Shown piece by piece: positions 24,664-36,456 of a stretch of 64,000 nt of DNA. The position numbers were made by a program, and so were the translations under genes. The stretch's first letter is position 1. Each line of letters starts with the position of its first letter. Under the pieces are notes generated by a model. That model ran no database searches and was not told the DNA's origin. It was given only the letters and a program-made list of their open reading frames with translations. This stretch comes from Sporosarcina sp. (GTDB taxonomy: Bacteria; Bacillota; Bacilli; Bacillales_A; Planococcaceae): positions 16,069 through 80,068 of the forward strand of contig JAPFCR010000008.1 of assembly GCA_026169375.1 (NCBI GenBank). Reading direction: 5' to 3'.

Positions 24664-26628
24664 ATGAAATCATTAAGTTTGCGTACAAAACTCATTGTAT
24701 CTTTTATGTTGCTATTAATTGTACCATCTGTTTTAGTTGGAGCATTTGCTTATATGTCATCAAAAGATGCAGTGGAATCAGAAATTATGACAGGATTTCA
24801 AGAGAACATTGATGTATTAAACCAAACAATCGATCAAACATTGCAACTAAAAGTACATGATATGGCTTACTTTTCGGGGCAAGTTCATTCAGGTTTACAC
24901 AAAGAGGAAGATACTTCGAACTTACAAGGGATTTTAGCACAGTATATGGAATTACATGCAGAAGTTGACTATATTTATACAGGAACTTCGGATGGGAAGT
25001 TTATTCAAGAACCATCTACTGATTTGCCTAGTGATTTTGATCCAAGGGAAAGAGGTTGGTATCAAGAGGCAATGACAAATACAGGGGAAACGATTATTTC
25101 AGATCCTTATGAAACAGCAGTAGGTGAAGGAGATCTTGTTGTTACAATTTCTCAGGCTCTACAAGATGGTTCAGGTGTAGTTGCAGTTGATATTAACTTG
25201 AATTATTTACAAGGTTTAATCAACCAAGTCGAAATTGGTGAAACGGGTTATGTGATGCTGCTAGACCATAATCAATCTTATATCGCCCACGCAGATGATG
25301 TAGTTGGGGAGAAAGTAGAAACAGATGTAAGTGATCAACTTTATGCGTCTGAAAGTGGCGAACTAGAATTGGTTTATAATGATGAGAATCGGCTATTTTC
25401 ATTCGAAACAAATGAGACGACAGGATGGAAGTTAGCAGGCACAATTACAACGCAAGAAATTAATGATGCAGCAATGCCGATTTTAAAAAGAACAGCACTC
25501 ATTATCGGAATTGCAATCGTCATTGGAGTCACGGCAGTATATTTCATCATTCGCTCTATTGTTGCGCCGATTGTTCGGTTAAGAGAACAGGCATTATTTA
25601 TGAGTGAAGGAGATTTAACACAAAAGATTGATGTGCAAACAACGGATGAAATTGGTGCACTAGGTGAAGCGTTTAGTACAATGCAAAGTAATTTGCGGAC
25701 AATTATTCGAAGTGTTGAAGAGAATGCGGAAGTTGTTGCAAGTTCAGCTGCTGAGTTATCGGCAAGTGCGGAACAGACGAGCGATGCGACAGAGCAAGTG
25801 GCAACGTCGATTCAAGAAGTTGCGCACAGTGCTGAAGTACAAACGGATAGTGTTCACTCAACTACACAATCAATCGAAGAATTAACGACAGGCATTATGC
25901 AAATTGCAGATCATACTGCAGGGGTGACGGAGTTAACTGAACATGCAACAGAAGAAGCTGTAGAAGGTGGCAGAACAGTTGCGAATACGGTTGCGCAAAT
26001 GACGCATATCCATGAATCAGTGAAAGAGTCGAATGTGATTACAGAGTCTTTATTTGAACGTTCACAAGAAGTGAGTTCGATTTTAAATGTTGTAACAGAA
26101 ATTGCAGGTCAGACAAATCTACTCGCGTTAAACGCAGCGATTGAAGCGGCAAGAGCAGGAGAACATGGACAAGGTTTTGCTGTTGTTGCTGATGAAGTTC
26201 GCCGCCTCGCAGAACAATCGGAAGAGTCTGTTGGTGAAATCCAAGACATTGTAGAAGGCATTCAAGTGGATACGAGAAATTCTGTTCAAATTATGGAAGA
26301 AATTACAAAAAATGTACTCGGTGGGATGGAAGTAACAGAAGAATCTAGCGATAAGTTTGCACAAATTCTAGATCGTTTGCAAACAATTTTACCGCAAATG
26401 GAAGAGATTGCGAACACGGCAGAAGCGGCTTCTAGTACGGTGCAAAGTGTGACGGGAAGTGCGAATGCGATTGCAAACAGTGCAGAAGGAAATGCGGCAG
26501 CTTCTCAACAAGTTGCGGCATCTTCAGAGGAGCAACTTGCTTCAATGGGAGAAATCCGTTCAGCAGCTGAATCCTTATCGATGATGGCCGATGATTTAAA
26601 GAGCGTCATTTCAAGTTTTAAATATTGA
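24664..26628 (+). CDS. Methyl-accepting chemotaxis protein with Cache domain
   Basis: 654-residue chemoreceptor: helix at 7-30, double-Cache region (about 35-275), second helix ([20 protein letters not shown]), HAMP, and signalling domain with [20 protein letters not shown]. In the Cache pocket the amino-acid motif Y-x4-R-x-W-Y reads F-x4-R-x-W-Y (FDPRERGWY), and the later Y-x-D reads YET, so an amino-acid ligand is doubtful. ATG at 24664 follows AAAGGAGAGG; the ATG at 24604 lacks a site. A flagellin starts 30 nt after the stop, forming an unusual receptor-flagellin pair. Confidence 0.93.
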   Translation: MKSLSLRTKLIVSFMLLLIVPSVLVGAFAYMSSKDAVESEIMTGFQENIDVLNQTIDQTLQLKVHDMAYFSGQVHSGLHKEEDTSNLQGILAQYMELHAEVDYIYTGTSDGKFIQEPSTDLPSDFDPRERGWYQEAMTNTGETIISDPYETAVGEGDLVVTISQALQDGSGVVAVDINLNYLQGLINQVEIGETGYVMLLDHNQSYIAHADDVVGEKVETDVSDQLYASESGELELVYNDENRLFSFETNETTGWKLAGTITTQEINDAAMPILKRTALIIGIAIVIGVTAVYFIIRSIVAPIVRLREQALFMSEGDLTQKIDVQTTDEIGALGEAFSTMQSNLRTIIRSVEENAEVVASSAAELSASAEQTSDATEQVATSIQEVAHSAEVQTDSVHSTTQSIEELTTGIMQIADHTAGVTELTEHATEEAVEGGRTVANTVAQMTHIHESVKESNVITESLFERSQEVSSILNVVTEIAGQTNLLALNAAIEAARAGEHGQGFAVVADEVRRLAEQSEESVGEIQDIVEGIQVDTRNSVQIMEEITKNVLGGMEVTEESSDKFAQILDRLQTILPQMEEIANTAEAASSTVQSVTGSANAIANSAEGNAAASQQVAASSEEQLASMGEIRSAAESLSMMADDLKSVISSFKY

Positions 26629-26658
26629 GTTTTCTTCATGAAAGGAGGAGACGGCATC

Positions 26659-27474
26659 ATGTTAGGAACATGGTATGCAGGTGGCTTGAACATTATGAAC
26701 AATATGTACCAGCACCAAAATCAAATGTCGATTTCAATGGAAAGACTTTCTTCAGGAATGCGCATTAACCGCGCAGCGGATGATCCAGCAGGTTTGGCGA
26801 TTTCAGAGAAGATGCGTGGCCAAATTCGAGGGCTTCAAGTAGCCCAGCGAAATATTCAAGATAGTATTTCCATGTATCAAACGGCGGAAGGGGCACTTCA
26901 TGAAACGCATGCGATTTTACATCGTTTACGTGAATTAAGTGTGGAAGCAGCAACAGATACATTAACAGATGCTGACCGGGAATTGATTGAATATGAATTT
27001 CAAGAGTTAAAAGAAGAAATTGAGCGTATTTCTAAAGATACAAATTTCAATACAATGCCGTTATTAGATGGTTCCCGGACTTCCTTGACAACACAAGTCG
27101 GAGCAAATACAGGACAATCAATTCAGTTTTCGATTAACGATATAGGTGTTGATGCGATTGGACTGGCGGATACGTCAATTGCGACACGAGAGTCTGCAGA
27201 AGAAGCACTTGAACAATTAGATTATGCGATTCGTCGTGTTTCTACAGAACGCGCTCGAATTGGTGCACATACGAATCGGCTTGAACATGCGTATAATAAT
27301 GCAACAACGATGGAAATCAACTTAACAGAAGCAGAGTCGCGTATTAGGGATACCGATATCGCGAAAGAAATGATGGCATTGACGAAAGCAAATATACTGC
27401 ATCAAGCCAGCCAGTATGTACTCGCCATGCATATGCAACAAGCTCAATCTGTTTTACAGTTATTAAAACAATAA
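26659..27474 (+). CDS. Flagellin paralogue, 271 residues, behind chemoreceptor
   Basis: Third flagellin, with D0/D1 domains and almost no variable region. N-terminus MLGTWYAGGLNIMNNMYQHQ replaces the usual INNN start; then ISMERLSSGMRINRAADDPA and MRGQIRGLQVAQRNIQDSIS. C-terminus RIRDTDIAKEMMALTKANIL, ending QQAQSVLQLLKQ, close to consensus. The ATG at 26659 has AAAGGAGGA at the right distance; the ATG at 26638 overlaps it. No intron: RDTD is followed directly by IAKEMM. Cotranscribed with the receptor. Confidence 0.9.
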   Translation: MLGTWYAGGLNIMNNMYQHQNQMSISMERLSSGMRINRAADDPAGLAISEKMRGQIRGLQVAQRNIQDSISMYQTAEGALHETHAILHRLRELSVEAATDTLTDADRELIEYEFQELKEEIERISKDTNFNTMPLLDGSRTSLTTQVGANTGQSIQFSINDIGVDAIGLADTSIATRESAEEALEQLDYAIRRVSTERARIGAHTNRLEHAYNNATTMEINLTEAESRIRDTDIAKEMMALTKANILHQASQYVLAMHMQQAQSVLQLLKQ

Positions 27475-27485
27475 GAGAAACATAA

Positions 27486-27518
27486 AAATGCCAGACTCCT
27501 TATCGAGTCTGGCGTTTC
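27486..27518. terminator. Terminator after third flagellin
   Basis: GCCAGACTC pairs with GAGTCTGGC, T-rich after. Lies between convergent genes. Confidence 0.8.
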
Positions 27519-27545
27519 GTATTTACTAGGATCTTTCAATTTTAG

Positions 27546-29555
27546 TTAAATTTTAAATTGGTTTACAGCTTCTGTCAGTTTATCACTGAGTTCTGTTAAT
27601 TGTTCAGCTGCATCTGTGACAGATTGGATTGCACGAACTTGTTCATCCGTTGATGCACTTACTTCTTCAGAGGCCGCGGCTGTTTCTTGTGAAGTGGCAG
27701 CCATTGTTTCAATCGTTTCAGCAACAACTTCTTTTAAGTTGTCCACTTGAGAAATTTCGCCTGTGACTGCATCGATTGATTGTTGCATCGTTAATAATAA
27801 GTTGGAAATATCACTAAATGTTGTTTCAGTTTCTGTAACGACGAGACCTTGGCTTTCAAAGTTTTGACGCGTGTTGTCCAGTTGTTGTGCAACGAGTTGT
27901 GATTCTTGTTGTAACTCTTCAACTGTGACGCGTACTTCATCAGTTGCTTCAGCTGATTGTTCCGCAAGCTTACGTACTTCTTCTGCAACAACCGCAAAGC
28001 CTTTTCCGTGTTCGCCAGCACGTGCCGCTTCAATGCTTGCGTTTAGTGCTAGTAAATTCGTTTGGGCAGATATTTCGGTAATCGTGTTCATCACTGTCCC
28101 GATTGCGCCAACTTTCTCTTCTAGCGTACCAATAACAGATCCCATTGTTTCTAGCGTGTTTTCAGAATCTGCGAAGGAATCTTTTAAGGCAACCATTTGT
28201 GTTTGTCCTTCTGCATTCATCGTGTCGGCTTTAGTCGCAATGTCTGACATGGTTTTGGCTTGCTCTGTGATTGTGTTAATTTGTGTGCCAAGTATATTTG
28301 ACTGTTCTGTTACGATTTCTGCATCTTCTGCTGATTTTGAAGCGCCTTCTGCAATTTCTGCAATTGCATGTGCAACTTCTTCACTAGAGGCATTCGTTTC
28401 TTCAGAGACAGCACTTAGACTTTCTGAATTGGCGCGTACATTATTCGCGGATTCGTTCACAACACGAATCACTTCATTCGTATTTTCTACCATTTGGTTG
28501 AAGCTATCGGATAATTGTTCGAGCTCATCATTTGTTTTGATATTTGAGCGTACTGTTAAATCTCCATTTGCGATTTCTTGCATTAAATTATTCAATGTGC
28601 CAATTGGAACCATCATACGACGAATGACGAAATATAAAATAACTGCGAGTAAAAAGATTGTCGCAAGCGCTACGATAAACATTGAGTTACGCAAATCATT
28701 CGCTGTTTGATTGATATTTTTTTCATCGTAAATGAGTCCAACTTTCCAGCCGAGTTGATCTAAAGTGGAATAAACATTCATACGTTTAACGCCGTCACGT
28801 TCATAGGAAATGACGCCACTGCGGTTGGCTCCTTCATACATAGGCGTTGCATAATCGTATTCCATATAATTTTCGCCAACTGATGTCGGGTGTGCGATTG
28901 CAATTCCTTGGTCGTCCAAAATGAACGGTGAACCGTCATGACTCACTTCGCTTTGTGCAATATGGTTTGTTAACGTTTCAAGCTCAACGTCAAAAGCGAC
29001 AACGCCTAAAAATTGTCCGTTTTCTTCAACAGTTGTAGAAGCGGTAATGACATAATCACCAATCGTGTCATCGATATAAGGACTTGTCCATCTCACTTCA
29101 CCTGGATGTTCAACCGCATCTTTATACCAATCGCGTGTCGCCGCGTTGTAATCGTCATCATCGTCTTCAGCTGTGTAAGGTGCACCGATAAATTCTTTTT
29201 CGCGCGCATAATAAACGCTAAACGCATTGTCATATAACGGTAACACTCTCTCTACCTCATTTTCTAGAGAAGTGCGTAATTCATTGGTCGGTGCTTCCTT
29301 CGTTTCGTTTAGTTCAGTCGAAAACGCCAATACAGGAGGTGAAGTTGCGAGTTGAAGCAATCCATTTTCAAATTGCTCGAAAAACCCAGAAATAGAAAAA
29401 GTCATTTCATTTGTGAATGCTTTACTTTGTTCTAACAAGACATCTTTTGTTTTTGTTTGAACTTGTGAACTGCTTAATAATGTCATCACCGTAACACCAA
29501 TCAAAATTAATACAGTTACAAGCATAATGATTTTTGTTCTAATTGATTTAAACAA
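27546..29555 (-). CDS. Methyl-accepting chemotaxis protein (McpA/B-like), array copy 1
   Basis: 669 residues from TTG (29555); AAAGGT lies 9-10 nt upstream. Same build as its two neighbours: MFKSIRTKI, membrane helix, double-Cache (about 40-275), helix, HAMP, methylation helices and tip [20 protein letters not shown]. The amino-acid pocket motif is complete: [14 protein letters not shown] and FDVEL, as in dCache_1AA receptors, so an amino-acid ligand is likely. Closest in style to B. subtilis McpA/McpB/TlpA, which also lie in tandem. Confidence 0.93.
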   Translation of the reverse strand: MFKSIRTKIIMLVTVLILIGVTVMTLLSSSQVQTKTKDVLLEQSKAFTNEMTFSISGFFEQFENGLLQLATSPPVLAFSTELNETKEAPTNELRTSLENEVERVLPLYDNAFSVYYAREKEFIGAPYTAEDDDDDYNAATRDWYKDAVEHPGEVRWTSPYIDDTIGDYVITASTTVEENGQFLGVVAFDVELETLTNHIAQSEVSHDGSPFILDDQGIAIAHPTSVGENYMEYDYATPMYEGANRSGVISYERDGVKRMNVYSTLDQLGWKVGLIYDEKNINQTANDLRNSMFIVALATIFLLAVILYFVIRRMMVPIGTLNNLMQEIANGDLTVRSNIKTNDELEQLSDSFNQMVENTNEVIRVVNESANNVRANSESLSAVSEETNASSEEVAHAIAEIAEGASKSAEDAEIVTEQSNILGTQINTITEQAKTMSDIATKADTMNAEGQTQMVALKDSFADSENTLETMGSVIGTLEEKVGAIGTVMNTITEISAQTNLLALNASIEAARAGEHGKGFAVVAEEVRKLAEQSAEATDEVRVTVEELQQESQLVAQQLDNTRQNFESQGLVVTETETTFSDISNLLLTMQQSIDAVTGEISQVDNLKEVVAETIETMAATSQETAAASEEVSASTDEQVRAIQSVTDAAEQLTELSDKLTEAVNQFKI

Positions 29556-29762
29556 ATAAATCTACCTTTCTTCATTTATTACTAAATATATTTCAAAATC
29601 AAACGTCTATAAATAAAATAGGCGAGATTGTTGACACCAAAAGGTGAGATTAAGAAACAAATTTAGACCACTTTGCTATTTTCGGGTATTCCATCAAAAA
29701 GTTTAGGGAGAAGAAAAATGTTAGAAATGTTAGAAAGAAGTGACGTCTTTGGTTTACTTAAA

Positions 29763-29800
29763 AAAATCCATTCAGCACTGTCAATGCTGAATGGATTTGA
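29763..29800 (-). terminator. Terminator of receptor copy 2
   Basis: AATCCATTCAGCA pairs with TGCTGAATGGATT around a 7-nt loop; followed on the minus strand by TTTTTTAAG. Confidence 0.9.
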
Positions 29801-29810
29801 GGTAAGTGAT

Positions 29811-31802
29811 TTACACGGTGAAATGTTGTACTGCTTCCGTCAGTTCATCACTTAGTTCTGTTAATTGTTCTGCTGCATCTGTTACGGACTGAATTGCGCG
29901 TAATTGTTCATCATTCGATGCGCTTACTTCTTCAGCCGCCGCCGCTGTTTCTTGTGAAGTAGCAGCCATTGTTTCAATTGTTTCAGCAACAACTGTTTTC
30001 AAGTTGTCGACGGTTGTAATTTCGGCTGTAACAGCGTCAATTTCTTGTTGCATCGTTGTCATTAATTCAGAGATGTCAGTAAAAGTAAGTTCTGTTTCAT
30101 TTACTACATTTCCTTGATTCTCGAAGTTTTGACGTGTGTTTTTAAGTTGTTCTGAAACGAGTCTGGATTCTTCTTGTAACTCTTCAACAGTCACACGAAC
30201 TTCATCCGTTGCATTTGCAGATTGCTCAGCAAGTTTACGTACTTCTTCAGCAACAACAGCGAAGCCTTTTCCATGTTCACCTGCACGCGCTGCTTCAATA
30301 CTTGCATTTAATGCGAGTAAATTTGTTTGTGCTGATATTTCTGTAATGGTATTCATAACAGTGCCAATTGCGCTTACTTTTTCGCCTAATGTTCCGATGA
30401 CATTTGCCATGGTTTCAAGTGTTTCTTCCGATTCTACGAAAGAATTTTTTAATTCGTTCATTTGAGTTCGGCCGCTCGTATTCATTGTTCCTGCTTGTGT
30501 CGCAATGGTTGTCATGGTTTCTGCTTGAACGGTTATTTTTTGAATTTCGAGACCGAGTGCATCTGATTGTTCTGTTACCAATTCTGCATCTTCCGCAGAT
30601 TTCGCCGCACCTTCCGCAATTTCATTCACCGCATGTGCCACTTCTTCACTTGAAGCACTTGTTTCTTCCGAGACGGCACTTAAGCTTTCAGAGCTCACTT
30701 GAACGTTATCCGTCGAATTTGTCACGACGCGAATAATGCCATTTACACTCTCTACCATTCGGTTAAAGTTGCTTGATAATTGGCCGATTTCATCATTCGA
30801 TTCAACATCAGAATGCACGGTTAAGTCACCGTCCGCAATTTGATTCATTAATCCATTTAGTTTTTCAAGTGGATTCATCATGTGTCGAATGACAATGTAT
30901 AAAATGATGAAAAATAAAATCAATGTAATGAATGTTACAATTAGCATAGAATTTCGTAAGTCAGTAGCTGTTTGATTGATGTTTTTTTCGTCATAAACTA
31001 AGCCGATTTTCCAACCCAGTTTATCTAAAGTAGCGTAAATATTCATCCGGTCAATGCCTTCATGATTATAATGGATGATCCCATTTGATTGACCGTCCTC
31101 ATACATTTGTGCGACATATGGTAAATCGATCATACTTTCTCCTTGTAATGTTGGATGTACAATCCCATTGCCTAAATTATCTATAAGCATAGCGTACCCG
31201 TCATGACTCACTTCACTTTGTGCTAAATGATTCATTATTGTGTCGAGTCCAATGTCAAAAGAGATAACACCATTAAACTCTCCATTTTTTTCAACGACTG
31301 TTGAAGCAGTGATCGTCAAGTTATCTGTTGCAGCGTCAACGTATGGATTTGACCAAGTAACTTCACCACGATTTTCTACCGCGTTTTCATACCAAGGACG
31401 ACTTGTTGGGTCGTAATCATCGCCAAGATCTGTAAAAGGCATATTTACATATTGCGTTGGATGTGCATAATACACAGTGAATACACCTTCATATAAATCG
31501 AGTGTATTCGAAAAATGAGTGTTTAGAGAATTAAGTAACTGTTGACTATTCTCTTCATTATCAGCTGTGAAATTTAGCACTTCACTAGAAATCGCGAGCT
31601 GCTGTAATCCCTTTTCAAATTGCTCGAAAAAAGCCGAGATGGCATAATTCATTTCATTAACAAAAGCAGTACTTTGTTCAATAAGTACGTCTTCTGTTTT
31701 ATTTTTTACTTGTAAACTAGAAATGATTGTCATCGTAATCACGCTTATAAGAAATAAAACGGAAACTATTCCTATGATTTTCGATCTAACTGTTTTAAAC
31801 AA
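29811..31802 (-). CDS. Methyl-accepting chemotaxis protein (McpA/B-like), array copy 2
   Basis: 663 residues from TTG at 31802, chosen because it aligns with the MFKSIR starts of the other copies and has AAAGGGG about 8 nt upstream; the frame is open to an ATG at 31847 without a site. Pocket motif complete: [19 protein letters not shown]. Signalling domain nearly identical to copy 1. It has its own SigD promoter and terminator, so copies are separate transcription units. Confidence 0.92.
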   Translation of the reverse strand: MFKTVRSKIIGIVSVLFLISVITMTIISSLQVKNKTEDVLIEQSTAFVNEMNYAISAFFEQFEKGLQQLAISSEVLNFTADNEENSQQLLNSLNTHFSNTLDLYEGVFTVYYAHPTQYVNMPFTDLGDDYDPTSRPWYENAVENRGEVTWSNPYVDAATDNLTITASTVVEKNGEFNGVISFDIGLDTIMNHLAQSEVSHDGYAMLIDNLGNGIVHPTLQGESMIDLPYVAQMYEDGQSNGIIHYNHEGIDRMNIYATLDKLGWKIGLVYDEKNINQTATDLRNSMLIVTFITLILFFIILYIVIRHMMNPLEKLNGLMNQIADGDLTVHSDVESNDEIGQLSSNFNRMVESVNGIIRVVTNSTDNVQVSSESLSAVSEETSASSEEVAHAVNEIAEGAAKSAEDAELVTEQSDALGLEIQKITVQAETMTTIATQAGTMNTSGRTQMNELKNSFVESEETLETMANVIGTLGEKVSAIGTVMNTITEISAQTNLLALNASIEAARAGEHGKGFAVVAEEVRKLAEQSANATDEVRVTVEELQEESRLVSEQLKNTRQNFENQGNVVNETELTFTDISELMTTMQQEIDAVTAEITTVDNLKTVVAETIETMAATSQETAAAAEEVSASNDEQLRAIQSVTDAAEQLTELSDELTEAVQHFTV

Positions 31803-31858
31803 ATAATAACCCCTTTCACCTAATTGTACTTGATATTGTCTGTTCATTATCTTTTAAG

Positions 31859-31885
31859 ATATCGGTGATTTATTGTCGAAGTTTA
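31859..31885 (-). promoter_or_regulatory. SigD promoter of receptor copy 2
   Basis: On the minus strand TAAA (31885-31882), 15 nt, ACCGATAT (31866-31859). Perfect spacing. Confidence 0.8.
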
Positions 31886-31891
31886 GCGGAA

Positions 31892-31944
31892 AAAAGAAGA
31901 CTAAGACTTCGGCAAATTGTGATTTGTCTGAAGTCCTAGTCTTC
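31892..31944 (-). terminator. Terminator of receptor copy 3
   Basis: GAAGACTAgGACTTCAG pairs with CcGAAGTCtTAGTCTTC; then CTTTTTTCC on the minus strand. Confidence 0.8.
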
Positions 31945-31946
31945 GG

Positions 31947-33944
31947 TTATACTTTGAAACGATTAACGGCAGTTGTCAATTCTTCACTTAAATTTGTTAA
32001 TTGTTCCGCTTCATCTGTCACGGATTGAATGGCATGAACTTGTTCAGTTGTTGACGCATTAACCTCTTCACATGCAGCTGCTGTTTCTTCAGATGTGGCT
32101 GACATTGTTTGAATGGTTTCTGCCACAAGATCTTTGAGGGTAGAAACTTCACCAATATCCGTTGAAACTGTATCAATCGCTTGTTGCATGGCTGTCATGA
32201 GTGTAGAGATTTCCGAAAATGTCGTTTCTGTTTCTGTCACGACAATTCCTTGGCATTCAAAGTTTTGACGCGTATTTTCTAGTTGTGCTAATACAAGATG
32301 AGATTCTGACTGAAGTTCCTCAACCGTCATTCGTACTTCTTCCGTTGCATTTCGAGATTGTTCAGCAAGCTTGCGAACTTCTTCTGCAACGACGGCAAAA
32401 CCTTGCCCATATTCTCCTGCACGAGCTGCTTCGATACTGGCGTTTAACGCGAGTAAATTCGTTTGTGAGGAAATTTCTGTAATTGTATTCATCACGTTAT
32501 CGATTGCGTTCACTTTAGCTGCGAGTGTGCCAATGACCGTTCCCATTGTATTCAATGTCGTATCAGACTCGGCGAAGGAAGATTTCAGTTCATTCATCTG
32601 AACTTGTCCATTCGTGTTCATCGTATCTGCCTTGGTTGCAATTTCAATCATCGTTGTCGTTTGTTCAGAAATTTTATTGATTTGTGCATTTAACAACTCC
32701 GAGTGTTCGGCAACATTTTCGGCATTCTCTGCTGATTTTGCAGCACCTGTTGCAATTTCATTCACCGCGTAAGCAATTTCTCCACTGACTGCATTGGTTT
32801 CTTCAGAAACAGCAGTTAAGCTTTCTGAACTATCTCGAACTTCTTTAGAGGAAGAATTAACGACTTGAATAATTTGATTCATATTTTCAATCATTAAATC
32901 AAAATTCGTTGACAGTTGTCCAATTTCATCTTCTGCATCATAAGCGGAACGCACGGTTAAATTACCATTGGATACATCATCCATTAATTTGTTTAAAGTG
33001 GCTAATGGGCGAATTGCATGACTGATAAATATGTATAATGCGATACAAAATAAAAGTAACACAACAAGTGCAATGCCAATCATGATCATTTGGATATTGC
33101 TCGCCACTTGTTTAATTTGTTTCATGTCATAAACTGTTGCCATTTTCCAATTAAAATCCGGCACCGTTGTGTAAATTAATACACGATCTATTCCATTTTC
33201 CGTAAAATGAACAACTCCATCTTGACTATTCTCATGATAGAGTTGTTGAATGTGAGACTCTTCTATTAAAGACTCACCTTGAAGTTCAGGGTGAACGAGT
33301 GCCACGCCGTTTTCGTCTAGTAAAATTGCGTGACCCTCATGACTGATTTCTCTTTCTGCAAACACATCTGTTAAGTGGTTTAATTGAACATCTAATCCAA
33401 TGACACTTGTAATTTTCGTTGACGGTTGGACAGCTTTAGAAGCGGTAATGACAATATCACCTGTCGCTGCATCTATATAAGGTGAAGTCCACTGTACTTG
33501 ATCGGGTTCACTGACTGCGCTTTGAAACCAGTCTCGTTCTCTTGCATCAAAATCTTCGCCGAGATCTACAGCGGGAAGAATACTTAACTGGCCGTTTTGT
33601 GTTGAGAAATACGCGGAAGATGCATAGGTATACAAGTCTATAAAATGAGATAGTTCTTGTTCCGCATTTACACGCGCAGTACTCTTGTCATCAATTCTAT
33701 CATCAGCTTCAAGTTGTTGAATTGCTGAAGAGTTTGCTAGTTGTATCGTTCCTTTATTGAACTGTTCTAAAAAGTTTGAAGTAGCGTGACTCATTTCTTC
33801 TACGAGTACTGAACTTTGCTCGATAACATTTTCTTCTGTTTTCTTATTCACTTGAATGCCACTCAGCGTTGTCATTAACACCATACCAAGTGTGAAAAGG
33901 GTAATGACAATAAAAATAATCTTCGTTCTAATCGATTTAAACAT
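31947..33944 (-). CDS. Methyl-accepting chemotaxis protein (McpA/B-like), array copy 3
   Basis: 665 residues from ATG (33944) with AAGGAG upstream. Same architecture as copies 1 and 2, but the pocket motif is altered: FDARERDWF in place of Y-x4-R-x-W-Y, while SPYID and LDVQL are kept. So the ligand probably differs. The signalling tip reads [20 protein letters not shown]. Confidence 0.93.
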   Translation of the reverse strand: MFKSIRTKIIFIVITLFTLGMVLMTTLSGIQVNKKTEENVIEQSSVLVEEMSHATSNFLEQFNKGTIQLANSSAIQQLEADDRIDDKSTARVNAEQELSHFIDLYTYASSAYFSTQNGQLSILPAVDLGEDFDARERDWFQSAVSEPDQVQWTSPYIDAATGDIVITASKAVQPSTKITSVIGLDVQLNHLTDVFAEREISHEGHAILLDENGVALVHPELQGESLIEESHIQQLYHENSQDGVVHFTENGIDRVLIYTTVPDFNWKMATVYDMKQIKQVASNIQMIMIGIALVVLLLFCIALYIFISHAIRPLATLNKLMDDVSNGNLTVRSAYDAEDEIGQLSTNFDLMIENMNQIIQVVNSSSKEVRDSSESLTAVSEETNAVSGEIAYAVNEIATGAAKSAENAENVAEHSELLNAQINKISEQTTTMIEIATKADTMNTNGQVQMNELKSSFAESDTTLNTMGTVIGTLAAKVNAIDNVMNTITEISSQTNLLALNASIEAARAGEYGQGFAVVAEEVRKLAEQSRNATEEVRMTVEELQSESHLVLAQLENTRQNFECQGIVVTETETTFSEISTLMTAMQQAIDTVSTDIGEVSTLKDLVAETIQTMSATSEETAAACEEVNASTTEQVHAIQSVTDEAEQLTNLSEELTTAVNRFKV

Positions 33945-34049
33945 TGATTCGGCTCCTTGTTTTTTTATTGAAAATTGTCGGTTATTGCCAATTGTATAAT
34001 AGTTTCATGAATTTAGACAATGTGTTTTTGAAAACGATAGTAAAAAAAT

Positions 34050-34076
34050 TAAACATTTTTGGAAAAGAACCGATAT
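34050..34076 (+). promoter_or_regulatory. SigD promoter of flaG-fliD-fliS-fliT operon
   Basis: TAAA (34050-34053), 15 nt, ACCGATAT (34069-34076), 55 nt before flaG. Confidence 0.85.
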
Positions 34077-34130
34077 AAAAGTCAAATAGAGCCAAAAGAT
34101 AGACATGAAGACGTGAGGAGGATTAAGTGA

Positions 34131-34493
34131 ATGGTAAATCGGGTTGATCACCAACATACGTCATCGGAACAGACAACAATGGGAAGTATTGAAACAAATC
34201 GGACGATGACTGTAAAGAAAACAGATAACCACGTAAAAGAAGAAAAGGAAAACAATGAGGAAAAATTATCCCTAAAAGAAGCAGAAGATATGGTAGGAAG
34301 TTTAAATAAATTCTTAAAAAGTGCAGATTCACGTTTAAAGTTTGTCTTACACGATAAGCTAGAAACGTATTATGTCACAATTATAGATAATGAAACAGAT
34401 GAAGTGATTCAAGAAATCCCATCTGAAAAATTGATGAATATTCGTGCGGCAATGAAAGAGTTTGTAGGTCTGTTAATAGACCAAAAGATTTAA
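34131..34493 (+). CDS. flaG: Flagellar protein FlaG
   Basis: 120 residues (YvyC in B. subtilis, 109). The first 50 are polar and unstructured; the FlaG domain is LKEAEDMVGSLNKFLKSADS, LKFVLHDKLETYYVTIIDNE, VIQEIPSEKLMNI. FlaG influences filament length. GGAGG precedes the ATG. First gene of the late flagellar operon; fliD begins 18 nt after the stop. Confidence 0.92.
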   Translation: MVNRVDHQHTSSEQTTMGSIETNRTMTVKKTDNHVKEEKENNEEKLSLKEAEDMVGSLNKFLKSADSRLKFVLHDKLETYYVTIIDNETDEVIQEIPSEKLMNIRAAMKEFVGLLIDQKI

Positions 34494-34510
34494 GGAAGGC
34501 GTGAAGGAAC

Positions 34511-36001
34511 ATGAGAATAGGTGGATTAGCTTCAGGAATCGATACAGAGTCAATTATTAACGATATGATGCGAGCACATCGAATCCCGTTAAATAAAATT
34601 ACACAGAAAAAACAATATGCAGAGTGGCAATTAGATGATTATAGAAGCGTCAATAGAGACATCCGTTCAATGCGAGATGATTTATTCGACATGACGAGAC
34701 AAAGCACGTACATGGCGAAAACTGTGAGTGTTTCGAATGAAAATGCGGTTGGAATGCGTGCGTTAAGTGCTAGTTCGGAGCTTACAGGAGAAATTGAAAT
34801 TGAACAGTTAGCAAAGGCTGCATCGTGGCAAAGTGCAGAAAAAAAAGGACTCACTCAAGATTCTAAAATGTCTGAGTTACTAGGGAATAACGAGGACGGA
34901 GAAATTACCATTGCATTTCATGATGTAGGCGAAGATGGGAAGTCTATAGGGGATGCTTTAAGTAGTAAGGCAATTTCTTATGAAGCGGGCGACTCGATTG
35001 AGACGATTATTAATAAAATCAATAAAGACCCAGACGCTGGCGTAACTGCTTTTTTTGATGAGCATACTGGAAAGATTGCGATGACAGCAAGAAATTCCGG
35101 TGAAAAAGCGATTACTGTCGATGGGCTGGGTGACACTAGTACTCAAACGGCAGGACAAAATGCGAAGTTTACGTTTAATGGTCTTAAAACAGAGAGAGAG
35201 TCTAACACATTTGAAATCAACGGCTTCGAAATTACATTAAAAGAAAAAACTAAGGAAGGTGCACCTGTCACATTCAGTTCAGCACCAGATGTTGATAAAG
35301 TGTTCGACGCTGTTAAGTCATTTGTCGATGATTATAACAAGCTAATCGAAGACTTAAATAGTAAATTACGAGAACCATTACATCGTGACTACCACCCATT
35401 ATCTGAAGAAGAAAAAGCGGAGATGAAAGAACGAGAAATTGAATTATGGGAAGAAAAGGCGATGAGCGGTACACTTCGAAATGATCCCACAATTCAAAGT
35501 CTCCTTCAGAAGATGCGTCTCACATTAAGTAATGGCGTTAGCGATGGTCAAGTTGATGAAAATGGTAAAACAGGTCGTATTGTTTTATCGGAAATAGGCA
35601 TTACAACATCTAAAGATTTCTTAGCAAACGGTAAACTTGAAATTGATGAAGATAAATTACGAGAAGCAATTACAGCAGATCCAAACAAAATCTATGATTT
35701 ACTTGGGAAAAGTAGTGGTCCAGATGATGAAAAAGGACTCGTTCCTCGTCTTCGTGACGCGATGAAAGAAGCAAACGATACGATTTCAAGACGTGCAGGT
35801 AACGCTGGTGCAGCAAATGAAAGCTTCACACTCGGTCGTAACATTAAAGAAATGGACAACCAAATCGAACGTTTTGAAGAGCGTATGCAAAAAATGGAAG
35901 AACGTTATTGGAGAGAATTCACGGCAATGGAACAAGCGATGAGTCGTGCACAATCGCAAGCAGAACAAATGATGAATGCACTTGGTGGCGGGATGATGTA
36001 A
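34511..36001 (+). CDS. fliD: Flagellar filament cap protein FliD
   Basis: Forms the cap at the filament tip under which flagellin folds. 496 residues, normal length. N-terminal MRIGGLASGIDTESIINDMM is the hallmark. FliD_N to about 105, a central domain, and FliD_C from about 225 ending in a coiled-coil (QIERFEERMQKMEERYWREF) and the C-terminal helix. Site AAGGAAGG upstream. Followed by fliS. Confidence 0.97.
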   Translation: MRIGGLASGIDTESIINDMMRAHRIPLNKITQKKQYAEWQLDDYRSVNRDIRSMRDDLFDMTRQSTYMAKTVSVSNENAVGMRALSASSELTGEIEIEQLAKAASWQSAEKKGLTQDSKMSELLGNNEDGEITIAFHDVGEDGKSIGDALSSKAISYEAGDSIETIINKINKDPDAGVTAFFDEHTGKIAMTARNSGEKAITVDGLGDTSTQTAGQNAKFTFNGLKTERESNTFEINGFEITLKEKTKEGAPVTFSSAPDVDKVFDAVKSFVDDYNKLIEDLNSKLREPLHRDYHPLSEEEKAEMKEREIELWEEKAMSGTLRNDPTIQSLLQKMRLTLSNGVSDGQVDENGKTGRIVLSEIGITTSKDFLANGKLEIDEDKLREAITADPNKIYDLLGKSSGPDDEKGLVPRLRDAMKEANDTISRRAGNAGAANESFTLGRNIKEMDNQIERFEERMQKMEERYWREFTAMEQAMSRAQSQAEQMMNALGGGMM

Positions 36002-36054
36002 GGATTACTCAGTTAGAGAATGATTCAATTACACATATAAAAGGAGATATTTAA

Positions 36055-36456
36055 TTGGCTATTAACAACCCTTACGCAGCATATAAAAATAACTCAGTGA
36101 ATACTTCTTCACCGGGTGAACTAACGCTCATGCTTTACAACGGTTGCTTGAAGTTTATTGAACAAGCAAAGCGTGCGTTAGAAGAGAATAAGGTTGAAGA
36201 AAAGAATATCGCAATTCAAAAAGCGCAGGCTATTATTACAGAGCTTATGCTTACGTTAGATACATCTGTGCCTGTTGCTGAAAACATGATGACCCTTTAT
36301 GATTTTGCGAATAGTCGTCTAATCGATGGGAATATTAAAAATGATCCAGAGATGTTCGATGAAGCGGCAGACATTATTCGAGAGTTCCGCGATACATGGA
36401 AACAAGTCATTCAAATTAACCGTCAAAAGCAATATGCAGATGTGGACGGCGTATGA
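36055..36456 (+). CDS. fliS: Flagellin export chaperone FliS
   Basis: 133 residues from TTG (36055); AGGAGA lies 7 nt upstream. Signature NPYAAYKNNSVNTSSPGELT then LMLYNGCLKFIEQA. Binds the C-terminal D0 segment of flagellin and prevents early assembly. Overlaps fliT by 4 nt (ATGA). Confidence 0.95.
   Translation: MAINNPYAAYKNNSVNTSSPGELTLMLYNGCLKFIEQAKRALEENKVEEKNIAIQKAQAIITELMLTLDTSVPVAENMMTLYDFANSRLIDGNIKNDPEMFDEAADIIREFRDTWKQVIQINRQKQYADVDGV

Noticed and set aside
27871..28710. 279-codon plus-strand ORF
   Set aside because: Serine/alanine-rich shadow of the receptor on the other strand; similar shadows recur at 30136 and 32371.
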